NCBI GenBank assembly: GCA_963784995.1
Contig: CAWATZ010000002.1
Span: 1-64,000, forward strand
Source: CAWATZ01 sp963784995
Lineage (GTDB): Bacteria; Planctomycetota; Planctomycetia; Gemmatales; Gemmataceae
Direction of reading: 5' to 3'
Length of the DNA stretch: 64,000 nt
Shown here: positions 55,836-63,696 of the stretch, piece by piece
Position numbering within the stretch: the first letter of the stretch is position 1
Layout: every line of letters begins with the position of its first letter
Program-made: the position numbers and the translations under genes
The notes under the pieces: generated by a model
The model's database searches: none
What the model was told of the DNA's origin: nothing
What the model saw: only the letters and a program-made list of their open reading frames with translations

Positions 55836-56294
55836 CTACGGGGTTGGTGGAGCGATGAGGCTGACTGGATCGAGGGCGGCAATGCCAGGAAAACGGGCAA
55901 AGTCGGCAGTGTTGAAGGTAAGCAGACGGGTCAGGCCATGAACGGTCATTGCAGCCACAAGCCTGGCATCGTGAGCGTTTCGGCCCAGGACTTGATGAGT
56001 AGCCACAAGCCTGCGCCATTCGGGCAAGATGCTGGGCGTGTCGGGGAAGAGAAGGGGAAAGAGGCTCAGCACGTTGGTAAGCTCGGCATCTGCCACGGCG
56101 GCAGAGAAGCCAAGCCCGTTTACCGCGACGGGTCTCGTGGCGACCACCCAGAACTCATAGAGGACTTGAGGGACCAGGCAGAGGACGTCTCCTCGAAGTT
56201 GCAGAGCGGTGACCGCATCCAGCGCAGTCCGGTACAAAGCAGTCCCTGGCTGGGCCATCCGGGTCAAGACGTTCGTGTCAAGCAGGACGTTCAT
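55836..56294 (-). CDS. vapC: PIN-domain toxin, VapC type
   Basis: 152 residues. MNVLLDTNVLTRM has the first active-site aspartate, YEFWVVATRP the glutamate, NAHDARLVAAM and FNTADFARFP the further aspartates. VapC toxins are RNases that cleave tRNA or rRNA. The start overlaps the antitoxin-like gene by four bases, a normal TA arrangement with the antitoxin first. Confidence 0.85.
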   Translation of the reverse strand: MNVLLDTNVLTRMAQPGTALYRTALDAVTALQLRGDVLCLVPQVLYEFWVVATRPVAVNGLGFSAAVADAELTNVLSLFPLLFPDTPSILPEWRRLVATHQVLGRNAHDARLVAAMTVHGLTRLLTFNTADFARFPGIAALDPVSLIAPPTP

Positions 56295-56539
56295 TCCGTC
56301 CGGTCGTCCGCGTAGATGGTTTCCCGACTGTCGTCCGCAAGCGTATCTCGCTTCGGGTGGCTCTCGGCCCAGTGCCGGACGGCCTGGGCCCACTCCTCGT
56401 GCGAGGCAAACGCGGAAGGGACACCAGAAACCGGCCGGCCTCGGAGCTGCGCCACGTACCATTCCACGGCGCGGATGGCCTCCTCCGGCAATCCGGTCAC
56501 GTCGATGGATCGCGTTACCTGTTGCTCGGTGCGTTCCAT
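56291..56539 (-). CDS. Antitoxin-like partner of the PIN toxin
   Basis: 82 residues from ATG 56539. It begins MERTEQQVTRSIDVTGLPEE followed by AIRAVEWYVAQLRG, a short strand then helix, as in AbrB/Phd/RHH-like antitoxins, with an acidic C-terminal tail (ADDSRETIYADDRTE) that would bind the toxin. No family can be named. Coupling to the toxin by ATGA overlap is the main support. Confidence 0.7.
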   Translation of the reverse strand: MERTEQQVTRSIDVTGLPEEAIRAVEWYVAQLRGRPVSGVPSAFASHEEWAQAVRHWAESHPKRDTLADDSRETIYADDRTE

Positions 56540-56618
56540 ACCCTCAAGGATACCAACTACCTTGCAGGTTGTCCTCGTCATCATCTTTCCATCCCAGGGA
56601 GAGGAAGCTCTCTTGCGC

Positions 56619-57602
56619 TCACTCTTGTCTCTCCGGAACGAGAACTCCAAAGGACTTCAACCGTGCCCCCGCTTGCGGTTTCTCGGGCATCGTCAGCGTG
56701 GGGTACGTGGTCGGCGCGAGCGCAGCGCCGTTCTGGAGTCCCGGCTGGCCGGGAATGCTGCCGGGGGCCGGCATCCCCGGTGTGGCGGCGATCGGACCGC
56801 TGGCGGAGAGCTGGTGCAGATCCTGTCCGGGGCGCATTGCTTCCAGCGCATCGCCGGGGCTGGTCAGGAACAGCAAGATCGGGGGGTTGGAGGAACAGAC
56901 AATCCCCACCTGGGTGAACCGGTACTTGCGCAGGATGGCCAGGGCCCGGCGGGCATCTTCCTCACCGCGCTCGAAGCTGAGCAGCGTCCGGTAGGCGTCG
57001 CGAACGCACCACTGGCCGTAACTGTTCTCGACCCGCAAGGTCCGCTGATCCACCGGCGACAGCCGCAGGCCGGAGGCAAAGCCAGACGGGGCCTGGCCAT
57101 CGCTCAGCCAGTACTCCAGGATCGGCCTGGCTTCGCCGACCGAGCCATACTGGTTGACGCGCAACTGCCGGATCAGCAAGAGCATCTGCCGGGCAGCGGT
57201 CTCGTTGCTGCCAAAGTCCCGAATCGTCAGCTCGCCACAGCGCAACTGCCAGCTGTAACCCTGTTGCGAGGTGTCAGGGGTCCAATCCAGTTGCAGCAGG
57301 TCGGGATCGAACGTGACCACGTTCTCGATCAGGTCGCCTGGCTTGTCGGGGACCGCAGGGGCTGCCCGCACGCCTGCGTGCGCTCCGGCCGGCAGGCCGG
57401 CCTGCGCTTCCGGCGTTCCCCCGCCGCCCTGTTTTGTCGCGGTCGCTGGGTTTGGCTGAGTGCCGGTGATGATCACGGCCAGGGGAGTGTGCTTGACCGT
57501 CGTCACTTCCCCCAGCAGCAGCCCACCCGGCCCGGCCGTCTGGGACCGGCAAGGAGACGCAAGCGAGACCAGGACCAGAGCGACAGAGGCCAGACGCTTC
57601 AT
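56619..57602 (-). CDS. Secreted hypothetical protein
   Basis: 327 residues from ATG 57602 (GGAGGAAG site). Signal peptide MKRLASVALVLVSLASPC. The N-terminal linker carries the insert EAQAGLPAGAHAGVR, encoded by a 45-bp palindromic element (57366-57410). The central part (LIENVVTFDPDLLQLDW, RTLRVENSYGQWCVRDAYRT, LLSFERGEEDARRALAILRK, RFTQVGIV) is conserved-looking mixed alpha/beta. The tail is Pro/Gly-rich. No named domain. Confidence 0.75.
   Translation of the reverse strand: MKRLASVALVLVSLASPCRSQTAGPGGLLLGEVTTVKHTPLAVIITGTQPNPATATKQGGGGTPEAQAGLPAGAHAGVRAAPAVPDKPGDLIENVVTFDPDLLQLDWTPDTSQQGYSWQLRCGELTIRDFGSNETAARQMLLLIRQLRVNQYGSVGEARPILEYWLSDGQAPSGFASGLRLSPVDQRTLRVENSYGQWCVRDAYRTLLSFERGEEDARRALAILRKYRFTQVGIVCSSNPPILLFLTSPGDALEAMRPGQDLHQLSASGPIAATPGMPAPGSIPGQPGLQNGAALAPTTYPTLTMPEKPQAGARLKSFGVLVPERQE
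57366..57410 (-). repeat. In-frame 45-bp palindromic insert, copy 1
   Basis: Identical over 45 bases to 62982-63026 and over its first 26 bases to 61251-61276. It contains GGCCGGCCTGCCGGCC and a second stem GCACGCAGGCGTGC. Read on the - strand it encodes EAQAGLPAGAHAGVR within the secreted protein's linker. Confidence 0.93.
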
Positions 57603-57841
57603 GACTTCTTCCTCCTCTTCCCTGGTTCCATCGGCGCCGAAGATGCCGAACTTGAGGGCAATTCCGGGGGAAGTCCCCGAAAGCCGGCACCGGGCGAAAA
57701 AGAATGCTACGGTTGTTACGTGGTGTGACGGCCCCCTCAGCCCGAGAGAACCCGCGAGTGTGCTTTCCTTCCTGTCCAGCCCCAACAATTGAGGCTGGCC
57801 CTTCAGCGCCCGCCGATTGCGGCAGCCAGGAGGTTGCGGTC

Positions 57842-59110
57842 ATGGTTCCCCTCTCCTTGCCTGGAACAGAGGACAGCGTTGGGGCACGGTCTCCCGACCG
57901 TGCCCCGCCCCAACGCGGGGGGGCCCGGGAAGCCGGTCTCGCCGATCTCACCTCCAGCGAGGTCACCACTGGTCCGAACCCTGCTCTGACTCAGCCCACC
58001 TGCCAGGAACCCAACGTCGATCTGGAACTGGTCAGCCAACTGCTGAGGAGCAAATATCAGGTCCTGTCCGAACTGGGCCGCGGCGGCATGGGTGTCGCTT
58101 ACCTGGCCCGGGCGAAGGACTGCCATCGACTGGTCGTCGTGAAAATGCTGCAGTCCGGCTGTTTCTGCACTGAGCCGGAGCGCAAGCAGTTCCGCAAGGA
58201 GATCGAGGCGGCCTCCCGGCTGCACCATCCCGGCCTGGTGGCGGTGCGCGAGGCCGGCGAGGTGGAAGGTAGTCCCTATTACTGCATGGAGTACGTCAAG
58301 GGGCCGAACCTGGTCGAACGGCTGCGGCAGGGTCCGGTGCCGGCCCAGGAGGCGGCCCGGCTGGTGCGGCTGCTGGCCCTGGCCGTGCAGCACGCCCACG
58401 AGCAAGGCATCCTGCACTGCGACCTGAAACCGTCCAACGTCCTTCTGGACAACCACTCCGAGCCGCACGTCATCGACTTTGGCCTGGCCCGGCACCTGGG
58501 CGAGTCCGCGGACCAGGACCGGGGCCGAATCGTGGGCACGCCGATCTACATGGCTCCCGAGCAGGCCGCCGGACGGGCTGAACACGTGGGCCCGGCCGCG
58601 GACGTCTACAGCCTGGGCGCCATCCTCTACGAACTGCTGGCGGGCCGGCCTCCCTTTGGCAGCAGTACCCTGCTGGGGACCCTGCGCCAGGTGCTGGATG
58701 AGCAACCCATCCCACTCCGGCAGCTCAACGCCGCCGTTCCTCCGGACATGGAAGCGATCTGCCTGCGCTGCCTGGAAAAAGACCCAGGAAAGCGTTATCC
58801 GTCCGCTCAGGGGCTGGCGGAGGACCTGGGCCGCTGTCTGCCCGCCGGGCTGATTGCTTCGCGCCGGGACGCGGACGCCGGGGTTGCCGCAGCGCTGCCG
58901 GATCCGGTCGTTTCGGTCCGGCCTCGCCTGTGGCGGCGGACCCTGGTGCTGCTGGCCTGGGTGCTGCTGCTGGAACATCTGACCGTGGCCTGGATCGCCC
59001 TGTTACGGCCGGGCGTGCTGATCTGGGCGGCGTTGCTGCTGGGTGGCGTGCTGGTCGGCACGCTGCTCAGTGCGGGAAGCCGACCCTCCAATGACAAGGT
59101 GACAAGGTGA
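57842..59110 (+). CDS. Hanks-type Ser/Thr protein kinase with C-terminal membrane helices
   Basis: 422 residues from ATG 57842 with AGGAGG eight bases upstream. Kinase domain about 75-335: GRGGMGVAYLA glycine loop, VVVKML lysine, catalytic HCDLKPSN (Cys replaces the usual Arg), DFGLA, APEQ and DVYSLGAILYELL. Two membrane helices near 365-415 end the protein. Replacement of Arg before the catalytic Asp makes it a non-RD kinase. The N-terminal linker includes a palindrome translated VGARSPDRAP. The last residues NDKVTR come from a tandem repeat element shared with the next gene. Confidence 0.9.
   Translation: MVPLSLPGTEDSVGARSPDRAPPQRGGAREAGLADLTSSEVTTGPNPALTQPTCQEPNVDLELVSQLLRSKYQVLSELGRGGMGVAYLARAKDCHRLVVVKMLQSGCFCTEPERKQFRKEIEAASRLHHPGLVAVREAGEVEGSPYYCMEYVKGPNLVERLRQGPVPAQEAARLVRLLALAVQHAHEQGILHCDLKPSNVLLDNHSEPHVIDFGLARHLGESADQDRGRIVGTPIYMAPEQAAGRAEHVGPAADVYSLGAILYELLAGRPPFGSSTLLGTLRQVLDEQPIPLRQLNAAVPPDMEAICLRCLEKDPGKRYPSAQGLAEDLGRCLPAGLIASRRDADAGVAAALPDPVVSVRPRLWRRTLVLLAWVLLLEHLTVAWIALLRPGVLIWAALLLGGVLVGTLLSAGSRPSNDKVTR
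57879..57914. repeat. GGGGCACGGTC hairpin, copy 1 (inside the kinase frame)
   Basis: TTGGGGCACGGTC pairs with GACCGTGCCCC plus CCAA around loop TCCC. The same element in inverse orientation lies at 59957-59986. Here it is translated within the kinase N-terminal region without breaking the frame. Confidence 0.85.
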
Positions 59111-59172
59111 CAAGGTGACAAAGGAAGCATCTTCTGTCACCTTGTCACCCTGTCACCCTGTCACCTTGTCAT
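59091..59172. repeat. GACAAGGT tandem/inverted repeat at convergent gene ends
   Basis: The left half has four near-copies of the 8-base unit ACAAGGTG, the right half their complement (GTCACCTT, GTCACCCT). It encodes the last residues of both convergent genes (NDKVTR and KDDKVTG) and then both stops. It can form a hairpin and may end both transcripts. Confidence 0.88.
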
Positions 59173-59941
59173 CTTTCGATAGCCGCTGGCGAATTCCCTC
59201 CGCGTAGTCGGGCGACAATTCGATCCCCAGGTAGCGCCGCCCCAGCTTCTTGGCGGTCGCCAGGGTCGTGCCGCTGCCGGCGAACGGGTCGAGCACCAGG
59301 TCGCCCGGCGCGGACGACACGCGGATGATCCGCTCCAGCACCGCCTCCGGCATCTGGCACGGGTGGCCGGTCCGCTCCTTGAAGGTGCCGCACACCCGGG
59401 CCACGTACCAGGTATCACTGTCGGCCTGGAAAAAGCGCTCGTCCTCTTGCGGCCGCAGCACCCAGGTGTCGTCGGGCAACTTGCCCCTGGGGTTGGCCCG
59501 GCGATCCGCGTAGGTGGTCTGCCGGGCGGACGGCACCCGGATGGCGTCGGCGTTGAAGGTGAACCGCTTCGGGTCCATCACGTAATACAGTACGTGCGCG
59601 TGACTGCGATTGAACTTTTGCTGGCAGTTGACGCCGAAGGTGTAGTGCCAGACGATCCAGTTGCGCAGGGTCAGCCCCAGGCCGTCCAGCCGGACCTTCA
59701 GCTCGGCCACGTACTCGTCGCCGATGGCCACGTAAAAGGAACCGGCCGGCTTCAGCACGCGCCGGACCGCCTGCAGCCAGCGCTCCGTCCAGAGCAAGTA
59801 GTCGGCGCGGGTCTGGCGGTCATCGTAAACGTCGTACTCGTAGCCGATGTTGAAGGGCGGATCGGCGAAAGCCAGATCGACACAGCCGCCCGGCAGGTCG
59901 GCCAGCAGACGCAGACAATCACCGGTCAGGATCGTGTTCAT
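59153..59941 (-). CDS. Orphan site-specific DNA methyltransferase (N4/N6, beta class)
   Basis: 262 residues from ATG 59941 with AAAGGAG. Motif IV is DPPFNIGYEYD near residue 27; motif I/X, FAGSGTTLATAKKLGRRYLG after DP, follows near residue 225. Motif IV before motif I defines the beta class (CcrM/HinfI-like). Catalytic S/D-PP-F points to N6-adenine or N4-cytosine methylation. There is no restriction gene beside it, so it may be a solitary regulator-type or a remnant of a restriction-modification pair. The C-terminus ends in the repeat-derived KDDKVTG. Confidence 0.92.
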   Translation of the reverse strand: MNTILTGDCLRLLADLPGGCVDLAFADPPFNIGYEYDVYDDRQTRADYLLWTERWLQAVRRVLKPAGSFYVAIGDEYVAELKVRLDGLGLTLRNWIVWHYTFGVNCQQKFNRSHAHVLYYVMDPKRFTFNADAIRVPSARQTTYADRRANPRGKLPDDTWVLRPQEDERFFQADSDTWYVARVCGTFKERTGHPCQMPEAVLERIIRVSSAPGDLVLDPFAGSGTTLATAKKLGRRYLGIELSPDYAEGIRQRLSKDDKVTG

Positions 59942-59956
59942 GCTCCGGAGACTCCT

Positions 59957-59986
59957 TTGGGGCACGGTCGGGAGACCGTGCCCCAA
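59957..59986. repeat. GGGGCACGGTC hairpin, copy 2
   Basis: TTGGGGCACGGTC and GACCGTGCCCCAA are exact complements around GGGA. It is 15 bases upstream of the methyltransferase start and is the inverse of the copy in the kinase gene (57879-57914). The loop is complementary to that copy's loop, which confirms the inverse orientation. Confidence 0.9.
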
Positions 59987-60052
59987 CATCGCCGCTCCGG
60001 GGCAATTTTTCCAGCCCACTTTCAGAGTCGAAGCGCGCATGTGCCGAGTCGT

Positions 60053-60132
60053 CCGAGCCGCGCACGCAGCGCAGCGGAGTAAGCGGTCGTCTGGAGGGCC
60101 GCTTACTCCGCTGCGCTGCGTGCGCGGCTCGG
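60053..60132. repeat. 34-bp perfect inverted repeat
   Basis: Arms 60053-60086 and 60099-60132 are exact reverse complements around a 12-base loop. It lies in the 295-base divergent intergenic region between the methyltransferase and kinase genes, together with the GGGGCACGGTC hairpin. No gene is seen there. Confidence 0.93.
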
Positions 60133-60236
60133 CAACCACGTGCTCGGCACGGTGTGTCTTGCCAACAGCATGGCAAAACCTCTCCGCCAAACTGGCACGG
60201 GACCGATTTGCACTCTAAAGTTGAAGAGGATGGCCG

Positions 60237-61823
60237 ATGTTGGCCCGGCAGACTGGCATTCCTGGAAGGCTCCGGCACTCGCGCCGGCTGATCTTGATGC
60301 GTGAGGCCTCCGTCATGCTCCTGGAGCAGGTGTTGCTTGGCAAGTACAAGGTGGTCCAGCTGCTGGACCAGGGCGGCATGAGCCTGCTCTTCCTGGGCAA
60401 ACAGCTGGACAGCAACCGCGACGTGGTCGTCAAGGTCCTGCAGCCGCAACTGGCCACCAGCAAGAACCGCGAGCACTTCCGGCGCGAGATCCACATCATG
60501 TCGCGCTTCCAGCACCCCAACGCGGTCGCCTACTTCGACGCGGACATGAACCATCCGAACGGGCCGATCCTGGTCATGGAATATCTGCGCGGCATCGACC
60601 TGAACTTGCTGCTGCGCCGGACCGGCCGGTTCACCCCGGACCGGGCCGGCCGCATCCTGGCCCAGCTGTGCGACGTCCTTCAGGCGGCCCACGAGGCCGG
60701 CATCGTCCATCGCGACCTCAAGCCGGGCAACCTGATGGTCCTGCACCCGAGCACGCCGCAGGAGACGGTCAAGCTGATGGACTTCGGCCTGGCCAAGATG
60801 TCGGCGCTGTTCTACCTCTCGGCCGACGAGGTGTTCGATTACAGCCTGCCGTCCACGGCCGGGACGCCCGAGTACATCTGCCCCGAGCAGGTCCGCAGCG
60901 GCGAAACGGACGGCCGGGGCGACCTGTACAGTGCCGGCGTCATCCTGTTCGAGATGCTGACGGGGAAACGCCCGTTCGAGCGGCCCAGCATCCGCGAGCT
61001 GCTGCTGGCCCACCTGGAAGAAACGCCGCCCACTTTCGCGGAGCTGGGCCTGCCCGACCTGGCGCCGCCGGCCCTGGAACAGGTGATCCGCGACTGCATG
61101 GAAAAGCACCCGGAGGACCGGCCCAAAAGCGCCCTGGAGCTGGCGCTCGGTTACGAGAAGGCCCTGGGCAAACGCATCAACGTACGCCGGTCGCCGGCCA
61201 CTGTGACCCCGGCTTCGACTCCCCCGCCGGCCTCTCCCGCCACGCCGCCGGAAGCGCAGGCCGGCCTGCCGGCCGGGGTGCCCAGCCGGGAAGTTCGCCG
61301 CTTGACCGGGCCGGGCCCGGCGACCGCGGCCGGCCCGAACAGCAAGGCGGTTCAGCGGCCCAGCCAGCTAAGTCAGCCGGCCCCGGCGACCGCATCTGCT
61401 CCCATCACACAGACGCCTCCTCCGGCCAGCAGGATCACCCGGGCGGTCGAACGCAACACCTTTCAGCAGAGCGTGGAAGCAACCATGCCCGAGGCGATGG
61501 CCATGCTCAAACTCAAGGGCTTCATCTTTGATCTGCACGGGGAAATCATCGAGAGTTTGCCCGGAAAGATCCGTGTCCGCGTGCCGGACCCGCATCCGGA
61601 ACCGCCCCGCAAGACTGGACTGTTTGGCTGGGGCAAAGCAGCCCCGGTCGTGCAGAACTGCGCCGAGCTGGAATTGCACGTGGAGCGCAAAGATCCCAGC
61701 CAGCCCGGCAAGCTGACCATCACCCTCGTCCTCCGTCCCCAGAACGGACAGCCGCCCGCCGGCTGGAAAGAGCGTTGCCGACTGATTGGGCGAGATTTCC
61801 ACGCCTATCTGATGGGCCGGTAA
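60237..61823 (+). CDS. Hanks-type Ser/Thr protein kinase with C-terminal domain
   Basis: 528 residues from ATG 60237, which has GAAGAGG at good spacing (ATG 60297 and 60315 are alternatives). Kinase domain about 35-310: LDQGGMSLLFLG, DVVVKVLQ, HRDLKPGN, MDFGLAK, GTPEYICPEQ and DLYSAGVILFEML. A Pro/Ala-rich linker of about 100 residues contains a partial copy of the EAQAGLPAG insert. The C-terminal 120 residues form a separate domain (MPEAMAMLKLKGFIFDLHGE, KLTITLVLRPQNG). No membrane helix is seen, so it is probably soluble. Confidence 0.9.
   Translation: MLARQTGIPGRLRHSRRLILMREASVMLLEQVLLGKYKVVQLLDQGGMSLLFLGKQLDSNRDVVVKVLQPQLATSKNREHFRREIHIMSRFQHPNAVAYFDADMNHPNGPILVMEYLRGIDLNLLLRRTGRFTPDRAGRILAQLCDVLQAAHEAGIVHRDLKPGNLMVLHPSTPQETVKLMDFGLAKMSALFYLSADEVFDYSLPSTAGTPEYICPEQVRSGETDGRGDLYSAGVILFEMLTGKRPFERPSIRELLLAHLEETPPTFAELGLPDLAPPALEQVIRDCMEKHPEDRPKSALELALGYEKALGKRINVRRSPATVTPASTPPPASPATPPEAQAGLPAGVPSREVRRLTGPGPATAAGPNSKAVQRPSQLSQPAPATASAPITQTPPPASRITRAVERNTFQQSVEATMPEAMAMLKLKGFIFDLHGEIIESLPGKIRVRVPDPHPEPPRKTGLFGWGKAAPVVQNCAELELHVERKDPSQPGKLTITLVLRPQNGQPPAGWKERCRLIGRDFHAYLMGR
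61251..61276 (+). repeat. Partial EAQAGLPAG insert, copy 2
   Basis: 26 bases identical to the start of the 45-bp palindromic insert at 57366-57410 and 62982-63026, here in the Pro/Ala-rich linker of the kinase. The second half has diverged (translated VPSREVRR). Confidence 0.85.
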
Positions 61824-61824
61824 G

Positions 61825-61905
61825 TTCGGAAGGATGAAGGATGAAGGATGAAGGATGAAGCAAGACGGCTTTCTGCTTCATCCTTCATCCTTCATCCTTC
61901 CGAAA
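61825..61905. repeat. GATGAAG tandem/inverted repeat
   Basis: The left half has four GGATGAA-type units, the right half three complementary TTCATCC units, flanked by TTCGGAAGGATG and CATCCTTCCGAA. A 7-base tandem repeat in each arm forms a long stem with an 11-base loop. It lies between the kinase and PAS genes. Confidence 0.9.
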
Positions 61906-61994
61906 GTTGTTTCCCGACGGACCGCGGCTACAATGGCCGGTGCGGCGTTGCTCTCCACTCGGCGATCCGCAACCAACCCTTCGAGTATGCAGTC

Positions 61995-63533
61995 ATGTCC
62001 GAGGACCGAGCCGATCAGGAGGAACGGGACACCCGCGCCCCGGCCGTGCTTGCGCCGGCAGTGCGCGAGCTGCCGCCGCCCTTTCAGGTGCAGACGGCGG
62101 CGGCACAGCTTCTGACCCTCATCGAGCGGCTGCCGCTGGGCTGCCTGATCTCCGACGCCAACTTCCTGTACACCCACTGGAACCTGGCGGCCGAAAAGCT
62201 CTTTGACTGGAAGCAGGACGAGGTTCGGGGCAAGCATCCGTTCGAGGTGATTGTGCCCCGGGACGCTCAGCCCTACGTGGCCGGCATCTTCGAGCGGCTG
62301 CGGCTGGGCGAACCCCAGGTCTCGGGCCGAAATCCCAATCAGAGGCGCGACGGCAGTCTGATCTGGTGCCGGTGGTCCAGCACGCCGCTGCTGGACGCCG
62401 AGGGCCAGTTTGCCGGCATCCTGTCGCTGGCCCAGGACGTGACCGAGGCGGTCCAGATGCAGGAGGCGCTGCGGGCCAGCGAGCAACGCTACCGAACCAT
62501 TGTCGAGATGGCCCAGGAGGGGATCTGGATGATCGATCCGGCCGGCCGGACCGTCTTTGCCAACCGGAGACTGGCCGAGCTGCTCGGCTGGACGGTCGAG
62601 GAGATGCGCGGTCAGCCCTTTGCGAGCTTCCTGTTCGAGGAGGACCAGCCCGCCGGCCAGACTTACCTGGAGGATTCGCGCCAGGGGCCCGTTCGCCAGC
62701 TCGACCTGCGTTTCCGTCAGCGCGACCACCAGGCCTTGTGGGCCCTGGTGGTTGGCAACCTCCTCCGCGACGAGCGCGACCAGCTGCTCGGCTCGCTGCT
62801 GCTGCTCACCGACATCACCGAACGGCGGTTCCTGGAGTTGCAGTTTCTCGAAGCGAAAAAGCTGGAAGCGGTGGGCCGGCTGGCCGCCGGCGTGGCCAAC
62901 GACTTCAACAACCTGCTGACCGTCATCACCGGCTACAGTGAGCTGCTGCTGCACGGCCTGGTCAGTCCCACCTTCGCCTCCGAAGCGCAGGCCGGCCTGC
63001 CGGCCGGAGCGCACGCAGGCGTGCGGCCCGGCACTCTTCTCGTTCCCGGTCAGGAGGCTCCTCCGTTCCGCGAAGTGCTGCGGGAGATTCACGAGGCCAG
63101 CATCCGGGCCACGGGGTTGACGCGCCGGCTGCTAGACTTCAGTCACAAGTCCTTGGCGGCTGAAGCGCGCCCGGGGGCCGAGACGGTCCTGCTGGTGGAA
63201 GACGAAACGGAGCTGAGTTCGGTCGGCCGGCTGGTGCTGCAAGCGTGGGGTTACAAGGTGCTGGAGGCCCGCAGCGGCCCGGAGGCGCTGGCCCTGGTGG
63301 AAAAACACTCCGGTCCCATTCATTTGCTGATCGCGGACCTGGTCCTAGCGCAGCTGAGCGGCCCGCAGCTGGCCGAGCAAGCCCAGCGGCTTCGCCCCGG
63401 TCTGAAAGTGCTTTTTCTTGTGGGGGTCGAAGGGGCTGCCAACCTGCCAGTCCAGGTCGCTTCCCTGCAAAAACCGTTCACTCCGACGCAGCTGGCTGCC
63501 AGGGTCCGAGCGGTGCTGGAAGGGAAGGAGTGA
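61995..63533 (+). CDS. Degenerate PAS-PAS hybrid histidine kinase (no catalytic ATPase domain)
   Basis: 512 residues from ATG 61995; the ribosome site is weak. Two PAS domains (about 40-160 and 165-285) precede a HisKA-like helix, LEAVGRLAAGVANDFNNLLT, in which the phosphorylated His of the usual VAHDFNN is Asn. There is no HATPase domain: RLLDFSHKSLAAEARPG leads straight into a receiver domain ETVLLVEDETELSSVGRLVL with acceptor-like Asp in LLIADLVLAQLSG and a final Lys-Pro. An EAQAGLPAGAHAGVR insert splits the helix pair. The protein cannot autophosphorylate; it may sense a ligand and act through the receiver domain. Confidence 0.85.
   Translation: MSEDRADQEERDTRAPAVLAPAVRELPPPFQVQTAAAQLLTLIERLPLGCLISDANFLYTHWNLAAEKLFDWKQDEVRGKHPFEVIVPRDAQPYVAGIFERLRLGEPQVSGRNPNQRRDGSLIWCRWSSTPLLDAEGQFAGILSLAQDVTEAVQMQEALRASEQRYRTIVEMAQEGIWMIDPAGRTVFANRRLAELLGWTVEEMRGQPFASFLFEEDQPAGQTYLEDSRQGPVRQLDLRFRQRDHQALWALVVGNLLRDERDQLLGSLLLLTDITERRFLELQFLEAKKLEAVGRLAAGVANDFNNLLTVITGYSELLLHGLVSPTFASEAQAGLPAGAHAGVRPGTLLVPGQEAPPFREVLREIHEASIRATGLTRRLLDFSHKSLAAEARPGAETVLLVEDETELSSVGRLVLQAWGYKVLEARSGPEALALVEKHSGPIHLLIADLVLAQLSGPQLAEQAQRLRPGLKVLFLVGVEGAANLPVQVASLQKPFTPTQLAARVRAVLEGKE
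62982..63026 (+). repeat. In-frame 45-bp palindromic insert, copy 3
   Basis: Identical to 57366-57410 on the opposite strand. It encodes EAQAGLPAGAHAGVR inside the HisKA-like region, where it interrupts the helix pair. Confidence 0.93.
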
Positions 63534-63544
63534 CCATGCCCGAC

Positions 63545-63681
63545 GTCCCCGTGGGTGCGCTGCGCGACCCACGGCTGAGTTATGCAACCCCTTCGGGGTA
63601 GGAAGACAACGCCAGCCCGGTTTTCTACCCCGAAGGGGTTGCATATCCCAGCCGTGGGTCGCGCAGCGCACCCACGGGGAC
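63545..63681. terminator. Long imperfect hairpin between convergent genes
   Basis: Arms of about 57 bases begin GTCCCCGTGGGTGCGCTGCG and pair with few mismatches around a 20-base loop. It lies between the PAS protein stop (63533) and the CoA-transferase stop (63697). It may act as a terminator for both strands or be a member of the palindromic repeat family. It includes CAACCCCTTCGGGGTAG, also self-complementary. Confidence 0.6.
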
Positions 63682-63696
63682 TTTTGGGACCGATTC

